From Desulforapulum autotrophicum (GTDB lineage: Bacteria; Desulfobacterota; Desulfobacteria; Desulfobacterales; Desulfolunaceae), in NCBI GenBank assembly GCA_020723285.1, contig DYJE01000002.1, forward strand, positions 186,001 through 250,000: a stretch of 64,000 nucleotides of DNA, read 5' to 3'. The translations under genes were made by a program, and so were the position numbers. Position 1 is the first letter of the stretch, and each line of letters starts with the position of its first letter. Under the pieces are notes generated by a model that saw only the letters and a program-made list of their open reading frames with translations, did not search any database and had not been told where the DNA came from. Positions 63,965-64,000 of this stretch are shown one piece after another.

Positions 63965-64000
63965 TTTCATCGCTTTGGGACCTCTTCTGATTGTGGCTGT
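63951..64000 (+). CDS. nuoN: NADH-quinone oxidoreductase subunit N (partial)
   Basis: Only the first 16 codons are visible (MQRLDFIALGPLLIVA), cut by the right edge. The ATG at 63951 has GGAGGAACC upstream and overlaps the nuoM stop by 14 bases. Position and the hydrophobic start support nuoN as the last complex I gene. Confidence 0.8.
   Translation, partial: MQRLDFIALGPLLIVA

Noticed and set aside
1-64000. tRNA, rRNA, CRISPR arrays, insertion sequences and phage genes
   Set aside because: Looked for on both strands by eye; no repeat-spacer array, transposase motif or tRNA-like cloverleaf was found.

Overview
The window is a bacterial chromosome segment from what looks like an anaerobic, Gram-negative member of the Desulfobacterota (Desulfobacteria-type). 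This is inference. It rests on an outer-membrane BamA with the N-terminal extension seen in that group, a lysS-lolC-lolD-bamA operon, an EF-G of the spdEFG1/mitochondrial-like type, many ferredoxin/flavoprotein acyl-CoA genes and a complete nuo operon. No dsr, apr, rRNA or tRNA genes are present, so neither lineage nor sulfate reduction can be proven here. No insertion sequences, phage genes or CRISPR arrays were seen.

Layout. 0-8.5 kb (minus strand): an envelope operon lysS-lolC-lolD-bamA (bamA runs off the left edge), preceded by a PilC/PilS pair without an adjacent pilR. 8.7-21.7 kb: a catabolic-looking block. A GntR/FadR-type regulator, a short-chain dehydrogenase and a radical SAM protein lie on the minus strand. 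Divergently on the plus strand is an eight-gene run: SCP-type thiolase, nitroreductase, a ferredoxin-acyl-CoA synthetase fusion, two acyl-CoA dehydrogenases (the first lacking the usual catalytic Glu motif), an MBL-fold hydrolase, a ferredoxin-nitroreductase fusion and an alpha/beta hydrolase. A TGGT-N3-ACCA palindrome sits in the divergent promoter region. 22-27.6 kb: a PilZ protein, an EHD/dynamin-like membrane GTPase and, divergently, an operon of an unknown 393-residue protein plus a membrane-anchored archaeal-LonB-like protease. This operon has a textbook sigma-54 (-24/-12) promoter and an upstream 9-bp inverted repeat. 27.8-35.9 kb: EF-G, a small RecA-like ATPase with a strong terminator, HtpX, a hybrid histidine kinase with a small periplasmic PstS-like protein, and ArgC.

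35.9-41.7 kb: an A+T-rich polyhydroxyalkanoate (PHA) neighbourhood: phasin-like protein, PhaE-like coiled-coil protein, two convergent YkgJ-type cysteine-cluster proteins, a PilZ/zinc-ribbon protein and a PhaC-type synthase with an intact Cys-Asp-His triad. 41.7-49.9 kb: separate RlmK-like and RlmL-like 23S rRNA methyltransferases (fused as RlmKL in E. coli), an LVIVD-repeat exported protein, a DUF2804 protein, and an overlapping radical SAM/methyltransferase pair. 50.1-64 kb: the nuoA-B-CD-E-F-G-H-I-J-K-L-M-N operon, with nuoN cut by the right edge. It encodes a 14-subunit-type complex I including the NADH-oxidising module. A HicBA toxin-antitoxin pair lies between nuoI and nuoJ, and its hicA toxin gene carries an in-frame TAG just before the catalytic GSH motif.

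The observations most worth a second look are the sigma-54-driven unknown/LonB operon next to the dynamin-like GTPase, the redox-fused acyl-CoA cluster with its non-canonical dehydrogenase pair, and the amber-interrupted HicA inside nuo. All start sites and functions are read from sequence only; no database search was run.
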